This document shows, piece after piece, positions 16,722-25,704 of a stretch of DNA of 64,000 bases. The stretch covers positions 1-64,000 of IMG/VR virus record IMGVR_UViG_3300021478_000794. One strand, 5' to 3'. The position numbers were made by a program, and so were the translations under genes. The DNA comes from a virus. Every line of letters begins with the position of its first letter. Positions within the stretch are counted from its first letter, which is position 1. Under the pieces are notes generated by a model. The model saw only the letters and a list, made by a program, of their open reading frames with translations, did not search any database and was not told where the DNA came from.

Positions 16722-17897
16722 CTAAGGGATCGCGACTTCGTAGGGGAGCTTCGGCGGGACCGGCTCTTCGTTCGCGTCGAGTAAATAACGGGGCCGGAAC
16801 CCGAGCGTAAGGTTGCGGCGGAGAAGGATCTCGACGTAAAAACCGGACCCGCCGAGAAGGAAGGTCTGCCCCGAGGAGATAAAAAGGGGCGGTAAGGTAT
16901 CGAGCGACGATAAGACCCGGGAAGCGGTAAGACCGGCCTGATTCGCGTTCCCGTTATAATCGTACGCCCAGTTATTAACGTTCGGCGGGAGCGCGGTCGA
17001 AAACTGGTCGAGGACGAAGCCCCGGTTAAAGACGAGGATCTTCTTTCCGAAATAGTGGGTTACGGGGTTCGGGGGAGCCCCGACCGCGATTACGTTTAAC
17101 GCCCCCCGGGCGGTCGCGGCGATCTTAAAAAGCCTCTTCGAAGGAGCCTCTAGATAGATTGCGGGGAAATGGACCGGCTCGACGTAGTAAAGGTCCTGGA
17201 GATGGGAGACGAGCGTATCGAGAGTTGTCTTATGGACGGTAAGATCCTTCTCCGGAGGATAAAACGCCCAGGCCTCAATCCGGAGGCTAATCGTATGCCG
17301 TAAGGTCCGGTCCTTCTCCCCGGCTTCTAGCTCGGAGTTATCGGTAATCCCGTTTAGCTTTATTGGCATCCAAACCGTCCCCCAGAACCAATCGTCGATA
17401 ACGACTTCGTCCCACGCCATATAAGGATCGAACTGGAGTTGGAAGGCGGTTATAAGGGCGTTCATCGTCGACCGCGTCTTCGTCCATAGCTCCGCCGTAT
17501 ACGTTAACCAGATCGGAAGCGGAGGCCGGGAGACGTAGCGTTCCCGCTGCGAGGGGTCGGTCCCGGGGAGCGAGGTCCGGAAAAGGTTCGGGACCGGGGT
17601 TAGACGCTGGTTCTCGCGGGGTTCGGGAGCGCCCGGCTGAATAGAGACGAGGGGGAGCGGAACGAGCGCTTCCCGGTTTAGGTTATTATTCCCTTTCGAA
17701 GCGGGGAGGGTCGTCTCCGGGTTTACGAGCCCCTTCGCGACCATGGCCGCCGCCTCGCCGAAGGCCCGCTGGGGAGTGGACTGGATAACGAGGGTCGTCG
17801 GCTCGACCGCCGTCATTACCTTCCTCATCCACTTATTTACGGCGAGGTCGTAGCTGCCGTAGATTCCGAAGGGAGTTAAGAGATCCGCCGCGCCCAT
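16722..17897 (-). CDS. Putative tail sheath stabiliser / tail completion protein (gp15-like)
   Basis: 391 residues from the ATG at 17897, ten bases after a GGTATTT motif; the frame is open upstream but that part runs over the divergent gene. The block LPIWLTYTAELWTKTRSTMN, then ITAFQLQFDPYMAWDE and later a segment ending SLRIEAWAFYPPEKD is the arrangement of gp15-type terminators, where two strands and a helix dimerise at the tail end. Longer than T4 gp15 (272 aa). Assigned from pattern and context near the portal. Confidence 0.55.
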   Translation of the reverse strand: MGAADLLTPFGIYGSYDLAVNKWMRKVMTAVEPTTLVIQSTPQRAFGEAAAMVAKGLVNPETTLPASKGNNNLNREALVPLPLVSIQPGAPEPRENQRLTPVPNLFRTSLPGTDPSQRERYVSRPPLPIWLTYTAELWTKTRSTMNALITAFQLQFDPYMAWDEVVIDDWFWGTVWMPIKLNGITDNSELEAGEKDRTLRHTISLRIEAWAFYPPEKDLTVHKTTLDTLVSHLQDLYYVEPVHFPAIYLEAPSKRLFKIAATARGALNVIAVGAPPNPVTHYFGKKILVFNRGFVLDQFSTALPPNVNNWAYDYNGNANQAGLTASRVLSSLDTLPPLFISSGQTFLLGGSGFYVEILLRRNLTLGFRPRYLLDANEEPVPPKLPYEVAIP

Positions 17898-17906
17898 TAT
17901 TCCCGC

Positions 17907-17914
17907 TAAATACC
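17907..17914 (-). promoter_or_regulatory. GGTATTTA motif (family B)
   Basis: Coding-strand GGTATTTAGCGGGAATA precedes the ATG of the gp15-like gene; nine bases separate the octamer from the start. Confidence 0.45.
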
Positions 17915-17957
17915 GAACCCGGCAAAGGCGGGAATTCGAACGTAATTTTAGAATACT

Positions 17958-18248
17958 ATGAGCAAAGAGAAAGAAGAGCAACCAGCGAAAGAGTACGAAG
18001 TTAAAGAGATAAACCCGATGGAGTTCCAAATCCTGGAAGACGGGAGGGTCCTCCAAACCGTCCCCTCGAAGGAGCAAGCCGACGAACTTCTCGTCCATAT
18101 TAAAGAGCTAGAAGCGGGCGGCGGAGCGCAAGCCCAGACCGGCGGAACCGGCGGCGCGGGCGACGTCGGTAACCCGACTCAACCCGGCGCGGTTAACGAA
18201 ACGAAAAGCTCGACCGAGGAAGACCGGAAGAAAGGGAAACGCCCTTAA
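17958..18248 (+). CDS. Small acidic hypothetical protein
   Basis: 96 residues. Charged N-terminus (SKEKEEQPAKEYEVKEINP), a short folded middle (FQILEDGRVLQTVPSKEQADELL) and a Gly-rich disordered tail. Divergent from the gp15-like gene. No family recognised. Confidence 0.55.
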   Translation: MSKEKEEQPAKEYEVKEINPMEFQILEDGRVLQTVPSKEQADELLVHIKELEAGGGAQAQTGGTGGAGDVGNPTQPGAVNETKSSTEEDRKKGKRP

Positions 18249-18267
18249 ACGGTCCCCGAAAAACTAG

Positions 18268-18310
18268 GGGCCGGGGAGACCGATTTATGCACGTCGTCTT
18301 ACCCCGGCCC
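18268..18310. terminator. Long stem-loop between convergent genes
   Basis: GGGCCGGGG at 18268-18276 pairs with CCCCGGCCC at 18302-18310, with an inner AGAC/GTCT pairing. It lies between a plus gene ending at 18248 and a minus gene ending at 18337. No clear T-run follows on the plus strand, so termination is likely but not certain. Confidence 0.5.
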
Positions 18311-18336
18311 TTAGCTCGTGAAGAAAATATCGCTTT

Positions 18337-18720
18337 TTAGAGAGTCCCGTTCCGGCTCGCGTTCCCGGCTAAGGCTCCGGCGTTATCGCCGTAAGCGTTC
18401 TTATTCCCGGTCGGCGGATTCTCGTCTTTCGTAAGGAAGATACAGGGTACAAACCAAAAGTTCCCCATGTTCCCGGAGACGGTCGCGAAGCCCTGCTTAA
18501 TTTCCTTTAGGATCCCCCGGTAACCCGCGCCCGGCCCGGCGACGATGTAAACCTTCGAGCCGGTCGTAAAATCGGTAAAATTAACCGTCGCTTCGGTGAG
18601 CGCCTTCGCCATCTCCTTAACGCTCGCCCGGCCTTTCGAGATCTCCCGTAACCCGGCGAGGATCTGGTTCGGGGTAATCGGACTAAGCTTTTCCGAAACG
18701 GCGGCGGAAGGGTTTTTCAT
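18337..18720 (-). CDS. Hypothetical protein with KOW/SH3-like segment
   Basis: 127 residues. Helical N-terminus (ILAGLREISKGRASVKEMAK), then TTGSKVYIVAGPGAGYRGIL, which has the look of a KOW/SH3 strand pair, and a Gly/Asn-rich tail. A GGTATTTA motif lies 13-20 bases upstream. Function unknown. Confidence 0.55.
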   Translation of the reverse strand: MKNPSAAVSEKLSPITPNQILAGLREISKGRASVKEMAKALTEATVNFTDFTTGSKVYIVAGPGAGYRGILKEIKQGFATVSGNMGNFWFVPCIFLTKDENPPTGNKNAYGDNAGALAGNASRNGTL

Positions 18721-18732
18721 AAATTCGCCCGG

Positions 18733-18740
18733 TAAATACC
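18733..18740 (-). promoter_or_regulatory. GGTATTTA motif (family B)
   Basis: CGGGTATTTACCGGGCG on the coding strand, between the stop of the upstream gene (18757) and the ATG at 18720. Confidence 0.45.
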
Positions 18741-18756
18741 CGCTACGATTCCGGAA

Positions 18757-19164
18757 CTAGAGTAAGCGGTTTTTCGAGGTAAAGACGATCGTCGATAAGG
18801 CGACCGATTCCGTTAAGTAACCGACGAGGGTATGGATCGGGCGGACGGTCGGAATCTCCCGGGTCCCGTAATGGAGGGCCCGCTCTAACTCGTTATCCGA
18901 GGAAGAGATTAAGACGCTCCCGTCGACCTTATCGATCTCGTACCGGAGCCCTCTCGCGAAAACCTCGACCCGGAGGGCGAGCGTCGGATCCGAGGGGAAA
19001 AGAGGGAGTAACCGCCGGAGCGTCCGGTCTAGCCGTTCGACCGCCCGGGGGAAGGCGATCTCTAGAAGCGGGGCGAGCGCGACCGTCCGGGTCCGATCCC
19101 ATTCGGACCTTAAAACTAAATCCGGGAGCGCTAACCCCCGTCCAATCGCTTTCGTATCCCACAT
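18757..19164 (-). CDS. Hypothetical structural-region protein
   Basis: 135 residues, ribosome site GAGGAGAT right before the ATG. Arg/Leu-rich helices in the middle (VERLDRTLRRLLPLFPSD), and the C-terminus is beta-rich. It is divergent from the portal gene. The size would fit a baseplate or head-completion protein, but I cannot place it in a family. Confidence 0.5.
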   Translation of the reverse strand: MWDTKAIGRGLALPDLVLRSEWDRTRTVALAPLLEIAFPRAVERLDRTLRRLLPLFPSDPTLALRVEVFARGLRYEIDKVDGSVLISSSDNELERALHYGTREIPTVRPIHTLVGYLTESVALSTIVFTSKNRLL

Positions 19165-19199
19165 ATCTCCTCTCGGGGTAAATATAAGGTAACCCGTAT

Positions 19200-21374
19200 A
19201 TGGCCGACGACTTTATTAAAAACCCCACGAACTTTTCCCGGGTCGGGAAGTTACTAACGATCTTCGGCTACGGGCAGCTCGCCCCGTATAACGCGAACGC
19301 CTTAAAGATGGCGTTAAACCCGGCGAACCGAGATAAGCGGATGGCCTCGGGAAAGAGCGTCCGCGATTGGTACCAGGAGCGGGTAAACGACGGCCAATCC
19401 TTTCAGCAACAGCTGCAGGACTGGTCGGAGATGGTTAACTATTCGCCGATCGCCGCCGGGATCCGGATTATCGTCGAGGAATGCCTCCAAACGGAACAGG
19501 CTTCCCCGGCGACCCTCTGGGTCGAGGGCGGGAATACCGAGACCGAGAAAGAACTAAACGAATTCATCGTCGGGCGGCTCGCGATGGAGGACGTTATCCG
19601 CTCCCAATTCAAGGCCGTTATCTCTTACGGGAATAACTTCGAGCGTCTCCATCTAGGGCCCGAAGGGATCCATGGGTGGCATTTCCGGGACGTCGAAAAG
19701 GTCGAACGCTTCTCGGACGAGTTTAAGCGGTTAATCGGCTTCGTCGACGAGGACGAGCCGCCCTCGCCGACCCCGGAGGCGGTAATCTGGGGGGATGAGA
19801 ACGACCCGAAACGGTTACATAAGCCCTGGGACTTTATCCATTTTAGGCTCATGATGGACGACCGGAAATCCGATTACGGGCAGTCGCTCCTTAAGCCCGC
19901 CGTCCAGACCTACAAGCGGCTGCGGATGGCCGAGGATCAGATGTCGATCTACCGGCTCCAGATGCAGCCGACCCGCTACCTCGTAAAGATCGATACCGGA
20001 ACGGCGGGGGTCCCGGAAGTCTGGCGCATGGTAAACCAGTGGATAAACAAGATGCGGACCAACCGGCTTATCGACGCCCGGAACCAACAGTACGAACCGC
20101 GTAATAACCCCTGGTCGATCGACGATATCATTGTTCTCCCGACCCGTAAGGACTCGCAGACGGATCTCCGGAAGCTCGACGGCGACCACGATATCCCGGA
20201 TATCGAGGATATTCAGTATCTCCTAAGGCAACTGGGGTCGATGATGAATATCCCGCCCGAGTACCTCGGGGCCCAGCCGGACCAGAACCAGGGCCTCTCC
20301 CCGAAGTCGCCCCTTTACATGCAGGACCTCCGCTTCCAGCGTTCGATTAAGACGCTTCGGGCGGTCGTTATGCAGGGGTACGATAAGGCCTGTCGGATCC
20401 ACTTAGCTCTCCTCGGAAAGAACCCTTTCTTACCGTTCCGGATTAAGATGTCGAATATTGTCGCGCTCGAAGCCGAGTCGCAAATCGAGCTTCTTACCGC
20501 CCAGGCCACCCTCGCCGATCAGGTTATCGCTTTAGGGACGAATATCCAAGCGCCCAAGGAGGAGTGGCTCCGGATGGTCTTTACGAAGTTTTTCCCGTTA
20601 CCGCCGGAACTCGTCGATATAATCGCGATCGGCTCGCTTTTACCGCCTCCGGCGGGCGCGGAAGGGGGCGGGGCGGGCGGCGGCGGAGGAATGCCCGGAG
20701 GAGGAATGCCCGGAGGCGAGGAAGATTTCGGGGTTCCGGAAGGACCGGAACTCGATTTAGGCGCGGCGGGCGGAGGCCCGGCGGCTCCGGGCGGCGCGGG
20801 AGCGGCGGCTCCGGCGGCCCCGGGCGAAGCGTTCGATCCCGATCCGGTAAAACGGAAGCGGGCCCTACTGGAATGGCGGGTAAAATCCGCTAGGTGGCAT
20901 AAACGCTATTTCTCTTTCTCCGAATCGGCAAAACGCTATTTTATCCGAGCCGGAAAAGAAATGAACGAGAGTTCCCTAGCGGAAGCCGAAAAATCGCTCG
21001 TCGAGACCCGGACGAAACTCTCGAAATTCGGGGAAAGCCTCCGTTCCCTTAAAGAGAACCCGTCGCCTTCGGACCGGAAGCTTTACGAATCGGGGACGCA
21101 GCTCGCCTCCCTCTGGGGCCGGATCGTTAATATCCTCGACGGTTATACGCCCGACTGGGCGTTTTTACGCGACTACTCCTCGTATCTCGCCGAATATCGG
21201 GGCCGGGGCGGAGCGAAACCGACCCGATTTATCCTCGAAAACCGTTATGAACGAAGCGCGAAACCGGAAACCGAAACGAACGACGCCCCGCACGAAGTCC
21301 TTACCGTTCTTAAAGAGAGCCGGAAGCGGCGGAACGGCCTAAACGGCTCTTCTCCCCCTAATTCTAAACGTTAA
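19200..21374 (+). CDS. Portal protein (gp20-like)
   Basis: 724 residues. Recognised by VNYSPIAAGIRIIVEECL near 79, WDFIHFRLM, then a block ending QSLLKPAVQTYKRLRMAEDQ and MQPTRYLVKID, which match the T4 gp20 portal core. Residues about 485-550 are a Gly/Pro/Ala linker (GGGMPGGGMPGG), and a helical C-terminal domain follows. The portal forms the dodecameric ring for DNA entry and exit and nucleates the prohead. It is longer than T4 gp20 (524 aa), mainly through the linker and tail. Unlike in T4, the protease-scaffold and capsid genes lie about 40 kb away on the other strand. Confidence 0.88.
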   Translation: MADDFIKNPTNFSRVGKLLTIFGYGQLAPYNANALKMALNPANRDKRMASGKSVRDWYQERVNDGQSFQQQLQDWSEMVNYSPIAAGIRIIVEECLQTEQASPATLWVEGGNTETEKELNEFIVGRLAMEDVIRSQFKAVISYGNNFERLHLGPEGIHGWHFRDVEKVERFSDEFKRLIGFVDEDEPPSPTPEAVIWGDENDPKRLHKPWDFIHFRLMMDDRKSDYGQSLLKPAVQTYKRLRMAEDQMSIYRLQMQPTRYLVKIDTGTAGVPEVWRMVNQWINKMRTNRLIDARNQQYEPRNNPWSIDDIIVLPTRKDSQTDLRKLDGDHDIPDIEDIQYLLRQLGSMMNIPPEYLGAQPDQNQGLSPKSPLYMQDLRFQRSIKTLRAVVMQGYDKACRIHLALLGKNPFLPFRIKMSNIVALEAESQIELLTAQATLADQVIALGTNIQAPKEEWLRMVFTKFFPLPPELVDIIAIGSLLPPPAGAEGGGAGGGGGMPGGGMPGGEEDFGVPEGPELDLGAAGGGPAAPGGAGAAAPAAPGEAFDPDPVKRKRALLEWRVKSARWHKRYFSFSESAKRYFIRAGKEMNESSLAEAEKSLVETRTKLSKFGESLRSLKENPSPSDRKLYESGTQLASLWGRIVNILDGYTPDWAFLRDYSSYLAEYRGRGGAKPTRFILENRYERSAKPETETNDAPHEVLTVLKESRKRRNGLNGSSPPNSKR

Positions 21375-21473
21375 ATTCTCCCGATCCCCGTTCTAAGATT
21401 AAAAGAAAAACGAAGCTAAAGAACGATCTCTTATAAAAACTGCCGCTCCACTTACAAACTTCTTGAAAATCAA

Positions 21474-22571
21474 ATGGACATAAACGAACTCAAAGCGAAA
21501 TACGCCGCGATTTCCGGTAAAGTCATTACTAACCGGCGCGATAATTTTTTTAAACTCGAAGCGAACCGTCCCGCTACTTTCTTCGTCCTTTTATCCGAAT
21601 ACTCGTCGCGAGGCGTTTGGATTCACCCCATCGCGACCCACTTTCTCGGACGCCGGTATAGCTGTTCGAATATTACGGAGGCGAACTCCTGCTATATTTG
21701 CGAGCAACTTCTCGTTCTCGAAGAAGAACTCGCCTCGCTAAAGGCGGAATGCGACGAGAAGGCGAAATCTAACCCGAACGAAGCCGCCGCGCTTGGGGTC
21801 CAGATTAACGAATTCGAAAAGCGGATCTCTTCCGCCCGGGCCCAGGAGAAGTACGCCTTTAATATCCTCGTTAAAGGGGAAGAAATTCCCCGGATCTTCG
21901 AGGCCCCGAAGAGCGTCGCCGGTCCCATTGTTCAGGTCTTCGAGACCGTTCTCGAAGAAGAGAATATTAACATCTTCGAGCCGACCGCCGCGACCGCCTT
22001 TACGGTTACGAAAGAGGGCGACAACCTTCTTACCCGCTACAAGGTTATAACCGCCCCCCGGCCCGTCCCGATCCTTACGGGAGAAAACCGGGACGAACGG
22101 ATCGCCAAGGTTATCGCCGCCGGGTTTAACCTCGACGAACGCTATAAGCTCCCTACCGCCGACGAGCTACGGACCGCCTGGGATAACTATCTAAACGGAA
22201 CGGAGACGTCGTCCTCTCCGGCGGGCTATCATCCCCAAGCTTCCTCTCCGGGCTACTATCCTCCCCAAACCCATACTACCCAATCCCCGCCGCCCTCGCC
22301 CCGGGCTCCGATCGGGCCGGTCCCGATGTCGAGGATAGGGGGACGAGCGGTCGTTCCGAAACCCGCCGTTACCGTTCCGCCTCCTCCGCCGCCGGTCGAA
22401 GAGAAAGCCGAGGAAACCGTTCCGATCGCCGAGACCGTCGCCGAGACCGTCGAAAAACCGTTGGAGAACGGGAAGAACGGCGGCTCCGTTAAACCGGTTA
22501 TTAAACCCGATTCGGAAGCGGTAAAGAGCGGCCTTCTTAACCGCCTAAAAGCGGCCTCGGTTAAAAGATAA
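21474..22571 (+). CDS. Single-stranded DNA-binding protein (gp32-like)
   Basis: 365 residues. The zinc-binding core of gp32-type proteins is visible: His51/His56, Cys64, Cys73 and Cys76 in segments HPIATHFLG and CSNITEANSCYIC. The core ends near residue 245; a long Pro-rich linker follows and the protein ends KSGLLNRLKAASVKR, which is basic. Most such proteins end in an acidic tip that recruits partners, so this end is unusual. The recombinase gene follows after a strong terminator. The AT-rich leader (TTATAAAA near 21430) may hold its promoter. Confidence 0.8.
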   Translation: MDINELKAKYAAISGKVITNRRDNFFKLEANRPATFFVLLSEYSSRGVWIHPIATHFLGRRYSCSNITEANSCYICEQLLVLEEELASLKAECDEKAKSNPNEAAALGVQINEFEKRISSARAQEKYAFNILVKGEEIPRIFEAPKSVAGPIVQVFETVLEEENINIFEPTAATAFTVTKEGDNLLTRYKVITAPRPVPILTGENRDERIAKVIAAGFNLDERYKLPTADELRTAWDNYLNGTETSSSPAGYHPQASSPGYYPPQTHTTQSPPPSPRAPIGPVPMSRIGGRAVVPKPAVTVPPPPPPVEEKAEETVPIAETVAETVEKPLENGKNGGSVKPVIKPDSEAVKSGLLNRLKAASVKR

Positions 22572-22596
22572 TCTCTCCCCCCGTTCCCCGTTCTAT

Positions 22597-22634
22597 AAGG
22601 GCGTCGGAGTAAGTTTTACCCGACGCCCTTTTTC
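22597..22634 (+). terminator. Intrinsic terminator after the gp32-like gene
   Basis: Perfect 11-bp stem AAGGGCGTCGG / CCGACGCCCTT (22597-22607 with 22620-22630), 12-base loop, then a T-run. It sits only ten bases before the recombinase ATG, so that gene needs its own promoter. Confidence 0.9.
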
Positions 22635-22641
22635 TGTACTT
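22635..22641 (+). promoter_or_regulatory. TGTACTT motif (family B)
   Basis: Between the terminator and the ATG at 22645; three bases separate it from the start. If it is the promoter -10 region the transcript would be nearly leaderless. Confidence 0.35.
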
Positions 22642-22644
22642 CTT

Positions 22645-23769
22645 ATGAATACCGACGCCGCTAGAATCCCTTTTAAAGAAACCGCGAAACTCATCGGAGC
22701 TTTTAAGAAAAACGGCCTAAAGAATTATAAGCAAGCCTTCGCCGACGGAGAACTCGAATTTACGACCGTTAAGCTCTACGTCCCGACCGGAATCGTCCCG
22801 CTCGACGAAATCCTCGGCGGCGGCTTCCCGGCGGGCCGGATTAGCGAGATTTTCGGTCCCGAGCAGTCGTTTAAGACCGGACTCGCCTCGATGGCCATGG
22901 AAGCGCTAATCTATATGGGCGGGTACGGGATCTATTACGATAACGAGGAGACCTTCGACGAAGGTAAATCCGTCCTCCAGAATCAGGAATGCTTCCTCTA
23001 TAGTATTATCCATTCGCTCGAATCCTTCTACGTCGACGTTAAGGCGAAGCTAAAGGTCGTCGCCGAGGTCCCGGAAGCGAAGTCGTTAATCCTCTGGGAT
23101 TCGATGCCCGCGACCTTACCGAACCAGCTCCTTAAATCCGACGAGGGCGACCGGACCCTCGGGGAAGCCGCTCGGATTCACGCGATCGAACTTCCCCGGA
23201 TTAAGACCCTCGTCCGGGAATCCCTTTGCGCCTTCATCGCCATTAATCAGGTCCGGGCGAATATGAACATGACGAATCGGTGGGATAATCCGTTTACGAC
23301 CCCCGGCGGGTACGCCCCGAAGTTCTGGGCGACGCTAAGGCTCTTCGTCGCGAAGAAGGGCCGGTTCCAATGGTTCTCGGAATCGAAGACGACCGACGGC
23401 GTTTACGTCGAAGCGAAGGTCGAGAAGAATAAAAACTCTCAGCCCTTTATTAAAGCCTCTTTCCCGATCGTCTACGCCGATAAACGGGGCGGGGATCCGG
23501 CGATGTCCTTTTTCGACTGGTTAATCGAGACGAAAGCGATCTCGCCGACCGGCGGCGGGCGCTGGAACCTAAGCGAAATCGTCGGCGATCTTAAGGTAAC
23601 GAAAATGGAATTCCATTCCGCTTACCTAGAAAACCTCGACGCTTTCCTCGGCTTCTTCGAAAGTAAGACAAACTTTAAGTACGGCGAGTTACCGCTTCTT
23701 GGGGTCCGGGAACTAACGAAACGGATGTACTCGAATACGACGAAGATCGAACGGGAAAGATTACGATAA
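22645..23769 (+). CDS. UvsX/RecA-like recombinase
   Basis: 374 residues. Walker A is GPEQSFKT at 71-78, the variant typical of T4 UvsX; Walker B-like LILWDSMPA follows near 147-155, and INQVRANMNM near 225 fits the DNA-binding loop 1 region. It should form filaments on gp32-coated single strands and drive strand exchange and recombination-dependent replication. Length is close to UvsX (391 aa). Preceded by a terminator and family B motif, followed one base later by the Lar-like gene. Confidence 0.9.
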   Translation: MNTDAARIPFKETAKLIGAFKKNGLKNYKQAFADGELEFTTVKLYVPTGIVPLDEILGGGFPAGRISEIFGPEQSFKTGLASMAMEALIYMGGYGIYYDNEETFDEGKSVLQNQECFLYSIIHSLESFYVDVKAKLKVVAEVPEAKSLILWDSMPATLPNQLLKSDEGDRTLGEAARIHAIELPRIKTLVRESLCAFIAINQVRANMNMTNRWDNPFTTPGGYAPKFWATLRLFVAKKGRFQWFSESKTTDGVYVEAKVEKNKNSQPFIKASFPIVYADKRGGDPAMSFFDWLIETKAISPTGGGRWNLSEIVGDLKVTKMEFHSAYLENLDAFLGFFESKTNFKYGELPLLGVRELTKRMYSNTTKIERERLR

Positions 23770-23770
23770 A

Positions 23771-24190
23771 ATGCTAGGAAACTGTCCCTTTTGCGGCGGC
23801 GAAGCCGCTCGCGCTACCCCCCATCCCCACGATTCTTATCCGGCGGAACATATTTTTTGTACTAAATGTCGGGCCAGCGCTCCGACCGAGGAGGCCTGGA
23901 ACCGGAGGGCGGCGTTTTCGTTCCCGGAGATCCTAATGATCTGGATTAAAATAGACGATCGGCTAACGGAGATCCGGGGGAAGGAGTGCCTTATAACGAT
24001 CGAACCGCGTCCGGCCTATTGCGACCGGGGAAACTTTATCGCGAAACTTTTCCCGACCGGCGACCTCGTCTACGAGATCGACGAGGCGGATGGATGGCCC
24101 CGGTACTACTTCGACGAGACCCGGGCGAAGCTCGAAATCGAAGCCTGGTTAACGAAGCGGGGGCAAGCGGTCGAGCTACTTAAAGAATGA
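23771..24190 (+). CDS. Lar-like zinc-ribbon protein with extra C-terminal domain
   Basis: 139 residues. Residues 1-46 are a Lar-type (restriction alleviation) zinc ribbon: CPFCGGEA with Cys5/Cys8, Cys30/Cys33, then EEAWNRRA. Lar proteins are about 60 aa and modulate type I restriction. Here a second domain of about 85 residues follows (IWIKIDDRLTEIRGKE, YYFDETRAKLEIEAWL), which I do not recognise. The fusion is read from one open frame; function in restriction evasion is inference. Confidence 0.6.
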   Translation: MLGNCPFCGGEAARATPHPHDSYPAEHIFCTKCRASAPTEEAWNRRAAFSFPEILMIWIKIDDRLTEIRGKECLITIEPRPAYCDRGNFIAKLFPTGDLVYEIDEADGWPRYYFDETRAKLEIEAWLTKRGQAVELLKE

Positions 24191-24447
24191 GCATCGACGA
24201 AGAGAGCGAAGAGGCGAAAAAACTCGATCATAAGATCGACTACCTAGACCGTATTGAGAAGCTAGAGGAAGAGTTAAAGAATATGACGGATCAGGCGGCG
24301 AAATTCCGCGATCTCGCCCAATCCCAAGCCTCCCTCCTCGACCGGGCCGCCGAGGCGCTTAAGACCGCCCGGGAAGGGGGCTCGATGCACACGGTTTACT
24401 ACGGGAGCTTAATCGCCGAACTCCACGAGGCGGCGAAAGACGAATAA
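24187..24447 (+). CDS. Small coiled-coil protein
   Basis: 86 residues, ATGA overlap with the previous gene. Residues 8-65 are a continuous heptad-like helix (IEKLEEELKNMTDQAAKF). No family recognised. Confidence 0.6.
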   Translation: MSIDEESEEAKKLDHKIDYLDRIEKLEEELKNMTDQAAKFRDLAQSQASLLDRAAEALKTAREGGSMHTVYYGSLIAELHEAAKDE

Positions 24448-24453
24448 GGAGAT

Positions 24454-24702
24454 ATGTCCCTCTCGGAGTTCGATGATAACTGTCCCGGCTGTCGACCGGC
24501 GATAATCGACGTTAAAACGAAGAAGATCCTTCCGGACGACGATCCGGTTATGGTCGCCATGATGAAAATCTGGGGCGAGACGAGTATCTATGAGCGACGC
24601 GCCTACCACCGGGTAATGTGCCTAAATTCCCGGGACGCGATCGATCTTTTTATCGTAAACGGCGTTGTCTCGAAGTTAAAAGGCGAGACCGAGAAACGCT
24701 AA
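24454..24702 (+). CDS. Small hypothetical protein
   Basis: 82 residues with a strong ribosome site (AAGGAG, three bases from the ATG). Contains NCPGC near residue 9-13, PDDDPVMVAMMKIW and ERRAYHRVMCLNSRD; three cysteines. No family recognised. Its stop overlaps the stop region of the convergent gene. Confidence 0.6.
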   Translation: MSLSEFDDNCPGCRPAIIDVKTKKILPDDDPVMVAMMKIWGETSIYERRAYHRVMCLNSRDAIDLFIVNGVVSKLKGETEKR

Positions 24703-25235
24703 GGCGTTTCGCCCTTCGACCGGCGGTACTGCCGGATAAGCTCGTCGAGCTGCGCGTTTCCCGGCGTCGGCGTCGGGACGGGCGTAACCGCGACGGGCGG
24801 CGGCGTCGGGGAAGGGAAAACGACCGTTTTCGGCGGCTCGGCCTTCTTCTCCGCCGCGACCGGCGCGTAGTGCCAATGTTTCCGGTCGGCGTCCCATACC
24901 TTAACGTGGGTCCGGTACCATTCGGGCGGTAACGTCCGCTCCTCTTCCCGCTTCCGTCGGGGCGGAGCCGGAGTCGGAGAAGTCGCGGCGAGCCTCGCCG
25001 CTATCTCGTACCGCACCTTCCCCCATCCGGTCGCGCTATTCGTATCGCCCCGGGCTAAGGCGGCGGAAATCTCGTTATCGCACCGTATTCCGAAGATCCG
25101 TAACTCGTCCGGCGTATAGAGGCTTAGATCCATCGGGATAACGGCGGCGGACGGCGTCGAGCGCGGCGTCCCCGCGCTGCTGCTAACCGTTACCGTTCCC
25201 GCCGCGATTAAAACCGCTAACGTTATTTTTCGCAA
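24699..25235 (-). CDS. Secreted Pro-rich hypothetical protein
   Basis: 178 residues. TTG start with an AAAGGAGG ribosome site five to six bases upstream. Signal peptide RKITLAVLIAAGTVTVSSSAG, then a small helical domain (YTPDELRIFGIRCDNEI) and a long Pro/Thr/Val-rich tail (about 135-165). Exported single-gene cassette on the strand opposite its left neighbours. Function unknown. Confidence 0.6.
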   Translation of the reverse strand: MRKITLAVLIAAGTVTVSSSAGTPRSTPSAAVIPMDLSLYTPDELRIFGIRCDNEISAALARGDTNSATGWGKVRYEIAARLAATSPTPAPPRRKREEERTLPPEWYRTHVKVWDADRKHWHYAPVAAEKKAEPPKTVVFPSPTPPPVAVTPVPTPTPGNAQLDELIRQYRRSKGETP

Positions 25236-25275
25236 AATATCCTCCTTTTCGGCGACGAGTATATTTCTCCGCCTT

Positions 25276-25704
25276 ATGGAAAGAGAACGTCTAAATTTTA
25301 GTAGCGCAAACGCCGTAAGCGGGAACGTAAGCGTTAATCCAACCTACCCTTACGTAGGAGACCCGCTCCCCGCGTCGAACGCCCCTCCGCTCATTACGGG
25401 AGTCGGAACGGCCTATCCGACGACCTGGACTCCTCCTCCGTCGATCGCCGGATCGGTTAGTAACCTCGGCGTCTGGACGAACCCGTCCTCCGCTTTAAGC
25501 GATTTCCTTAACGTCCAGTACCTTTCGGTCGAGGCGGTTTGCGCGGTTACCCGGGCGAGGATTAAACCGGGCGAGCCGGTCCTCATCCTTGACGAGCATA
25601 TTATCTCGAAACCGGCCTTTACCCGGTTACTCCGGGAAAGCTTCGAGAAAATGATTACGCCGAAGGTCGAGACGATGCACGAAATCTCGGACTACGATAG
25701 TTAA
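25276..25704 (+). CDS. Protein with C-terminal ETMHEISDYD tag
   Basis: 142 residues. Asn/Pro/Ser-rich first half and a folded second half (LSVEAVCAVTRARIKPGEPV). Ends VETMHEISDYDS, a variant of the shared tag with Asp-Tyr in place of Gly-Trp. An AGTATATTTC element lies 18 bases before the ATG. Function unknown. Confidence 0.65.
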   Translation: MERERLNFSSANAVSGNVSVNPTYPYVGDPLPASNAPPLITGVGTAYPTTWTPPPSIAGSVSNLGVWTNPSSALSDFLNVQYLSVEAVCAVTRARIKPGEPVLILDEHIISKPAFTRLLRESFEKMITPKVETMHEISDYDS

